From Burkholderiaceae bacterium (GTDB taxonomy: Bacteria; Pseudomonadota; Gammaproteobacteria; Burkholderiales; Burkholderiaceae_C): a stretch of 64,000 nt of DNA. Below the pieces are notes generated by a model. That model was not told the DNA's origin. It worked only from the letters and a program-made list of their open reading frames with translations, and ran no database searches. The DNA is taken from assembly GCA_018780645.1 (NCBI GenBank), contig JADMJJ010000002.1, positions 186,001 through 250,000 of the forward strand. Reading direction: 5' to 3'. A program made the position numbers and the translations under genes. Numbering within the stretch: the first letter of the stretch is position 1; each line of letters begins with the position of its first letter. Below, piece after piece: positions 63,042-64,000 of the stretch.

Positions 63042-64000
63042 ATGAAGAATCTAGCGCACGCGTTCAAACGCGCCTGTATGACCATGCTCGTTTTCGGACT
63101 TGCAGCCTGTGGCGGGGGTGGCGGGGGTGGAGACACCACGGCGGCGCCTACGGGCACCGGGCTGATACCGCCGGCGCCTTCATTGGGCGAGACGATTCAT
63201 GCTGACGCTGCGGTGCTGCGGCCGCTGCGTGCCGGCGCTACCTGGGTATACCGTGGACAAGACCGGCCGTACCCCAACGCAGCGGTACAGACCTATATCG
63301 ACACCGTGACCCATGCAGCCACGGCGGACGGCGTGAAGGAAAGCGGCAGCAACCCTTTCAACAATGGCGAGGACGCCACGACGCTGTCTGCCGGCACCGG
63401 GACGATTCTCTCTCTGACGGCAGATCTGGGGATTGGCGCGACCCCGACGCCCTTGAGCATTGTCGAACTGCGCTCGCCTGTGCGCGTGAACGACCAGTAC
63501 ACGGTACTCGACAAACACTTCGACGATGCCGGCTCCGATGTCGACGGGGACAAGAAGAACGACAGCGTGGACATCGGCATCTATCGCCGGGTTGTCGGCA
63601 CAGAGGACATCCAGCCTGAGAACCTGCCGCTCCTGCGCACGGTACGGGTGGACATGGTAGTGCTGGCGCGATTCAAGTACTCCTCCAATGGTCAGACCAG
63701 CCCAGTCCTGCAACTCGGTCTGCAATCGGCCTGGTACGCACCTGGCGTGGGCGTTGTGCGACAGCGTTTGCAGCTTCCCAGCACCACCTCCGGTGACCGG
63801 ATTGCCGAGGAGACCCTGATTTCCTGGGACGGAGTGAGTGAAGGCTTGGGCTACACGACGCCCCATCGCGCTACTGTGCCGGCAGACGCGGGAGAGTTCG
63901 CTGGCCAATGGCTGCCCAGTCCACGCGCCGCCATCGCCTTCGACCAGCATGCCGTGCTGATGACGGGGCACTTCAACGTCAATCGCTGCTGCTATGCCGT
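63042..64000 (+). CDS. Lipoprotein with possible beta-propeller C-terminus (truncated by window edge)
   Basis: The first 319 residues; the gene continues past 64000. The ribosome-binding site GGGGGAGAG precedes the ATG at 63042. The signal peptide ends in the lipobox LAAC (Cys23), followed by a run of seven glycines as in many Betaproteobacterial outer-membrane lipoproteins. The middle is beta-rich (DAAVLRPLRAGATWVYRGQ). An acidic stretch DDAGSDVDGDKKNDS resembles a calcium-binding loop. The last visible part, RAAIAFDQHAVLMTGHFN, looks like the start of Kelch-type repeats. Function unknown. Confidence 0.85.
   Translation, partial: MKNLAHAFKRACMTMLVFGLAACGGGGGGGDTTAAPTGTGLIPPAPSLGETIHADAAVLRPLRAGATWVYRGQDRPYPNAAVQTYIDTVTHAATADGVKESGSNPFNNGEDATTLSAGTGTILSLTADLGIGATPTPLSIVELRSPVRVNDQYTVLDKHFDDAGSDVDGDKKNDSVDIGIYRRVVGTEDIQPENLPLLRTVRVDMVVLARFKYSSNGQTSPVLQLGLQSAWYAPGVGVVRQRLQLPSTTSGDRIAEETLISWDGVSEGLGYTTPHRATVPADAGEFAGQWLPSPRAAIAFDQHAVLMTGHFNVNRCCYA

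Overview
The window looks like chromosomal DNA of a high-GC betaproteobacterium of the order Burkholderiales, probably the Roseateles/Paucibacter/Pelomonas/Rubrivivax (Sphaerotilaceae) neighbourhood. The grounds are the gene orders bamE-dapB-exbB-exbD-leuS next to fur, hprK-ptsN-hpf, rsmB-DUF4390-ntrY-ntrX, and a GspA/GspB pair typical of this group. This placement is inference from gene content; no rRNA or database search was available. Almost all of the window is coding, with dense operons and many 4-base start/stop overlaps. I saw no insertion sequence, integrase or CRISPR array.

Layout. 1-5.9 kb: housekeeping block (leuS 5' part, ExbD, ExbB, dapB, bamE, fur, hprK, ptsN, hpf). 6.4-8.2 kb: an HTH-receiver fusion regulator and corA with a hairpin-rich leader. 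8.2-18.1 kb: the most striking region, an eight-gene minus-strand operon (NTF2-like, SDR, DUF3833 lipoprotein, MFS, chalcone-isomerase-like, Cfa-type methyltransferase, DUF1365, FAD amine-oxidase-like). It is followed by a periplasmic glutathione peroxidase, a divergent MerR/cobalamin-binding light regulator of the LitR/CarH type, and a di-iron desaturase-like protein. 18.2-20.4 kb: a GntR(YtrA-like)-controlled ABC exporter. 20.4-23.7 kb: small accessory genes, a beta-propeller/MoaD-like pair and a 137-bp inverted-repeat element.

23.7-35.9 kb: glutathione transferase, DMT exporter, rhombosortase, glnE, a giant AsmA/YhdP-like protein, a nitrilase-family amidase coupled to a TPR-methyltransferase, and an AEC transporter. 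36-45.6 kb: serine hydrolase, M16 double peptidase, a four-gene saccharopine-dehydrogenase-like/SRPBCC/DoxX/DUF2269 operon, and a patchy run of small genes (Nudix, unknown, DUF4287, isochorismatase, RibD-like reductase). 45.7-48.7 kb: gspB-gspA of type II secretion and a divergent glutathione transferase. 48.7-53.5 kb: proA, two Crp/Fnr regulators, queC, lemA-like. 53.5-56.6 kb: a BLUF blue-light sensor with folE and a LysR regulator, then an EamA exporter divergent across a LysR-type box. 56.6-61.8 kb: rsmB-DUF4390-ntrY-ntrX and tRNA-Phe. After the tRNA come a chain of hairpins, a frameshifted membrane/coiled-coil gene and the start of a lipoprotein gene that runs off the window.

How it fits together. 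Two independent light inputs lie within 46 kb: a B12-type photoreceptor repressor next to a membrane-lipid methylation/oxidation operon and a peroxidase, and a flavin BLUF sensor next to folE. I infer a light and singlet-oxygen defence programme: methylated or furan-type fatty acids, peroxide removal, and folate/pterin supply possibly for photolyase. Gene identities are mostly secure; the regulatory links are hypotheses supported by operator-like sequences, not proof.
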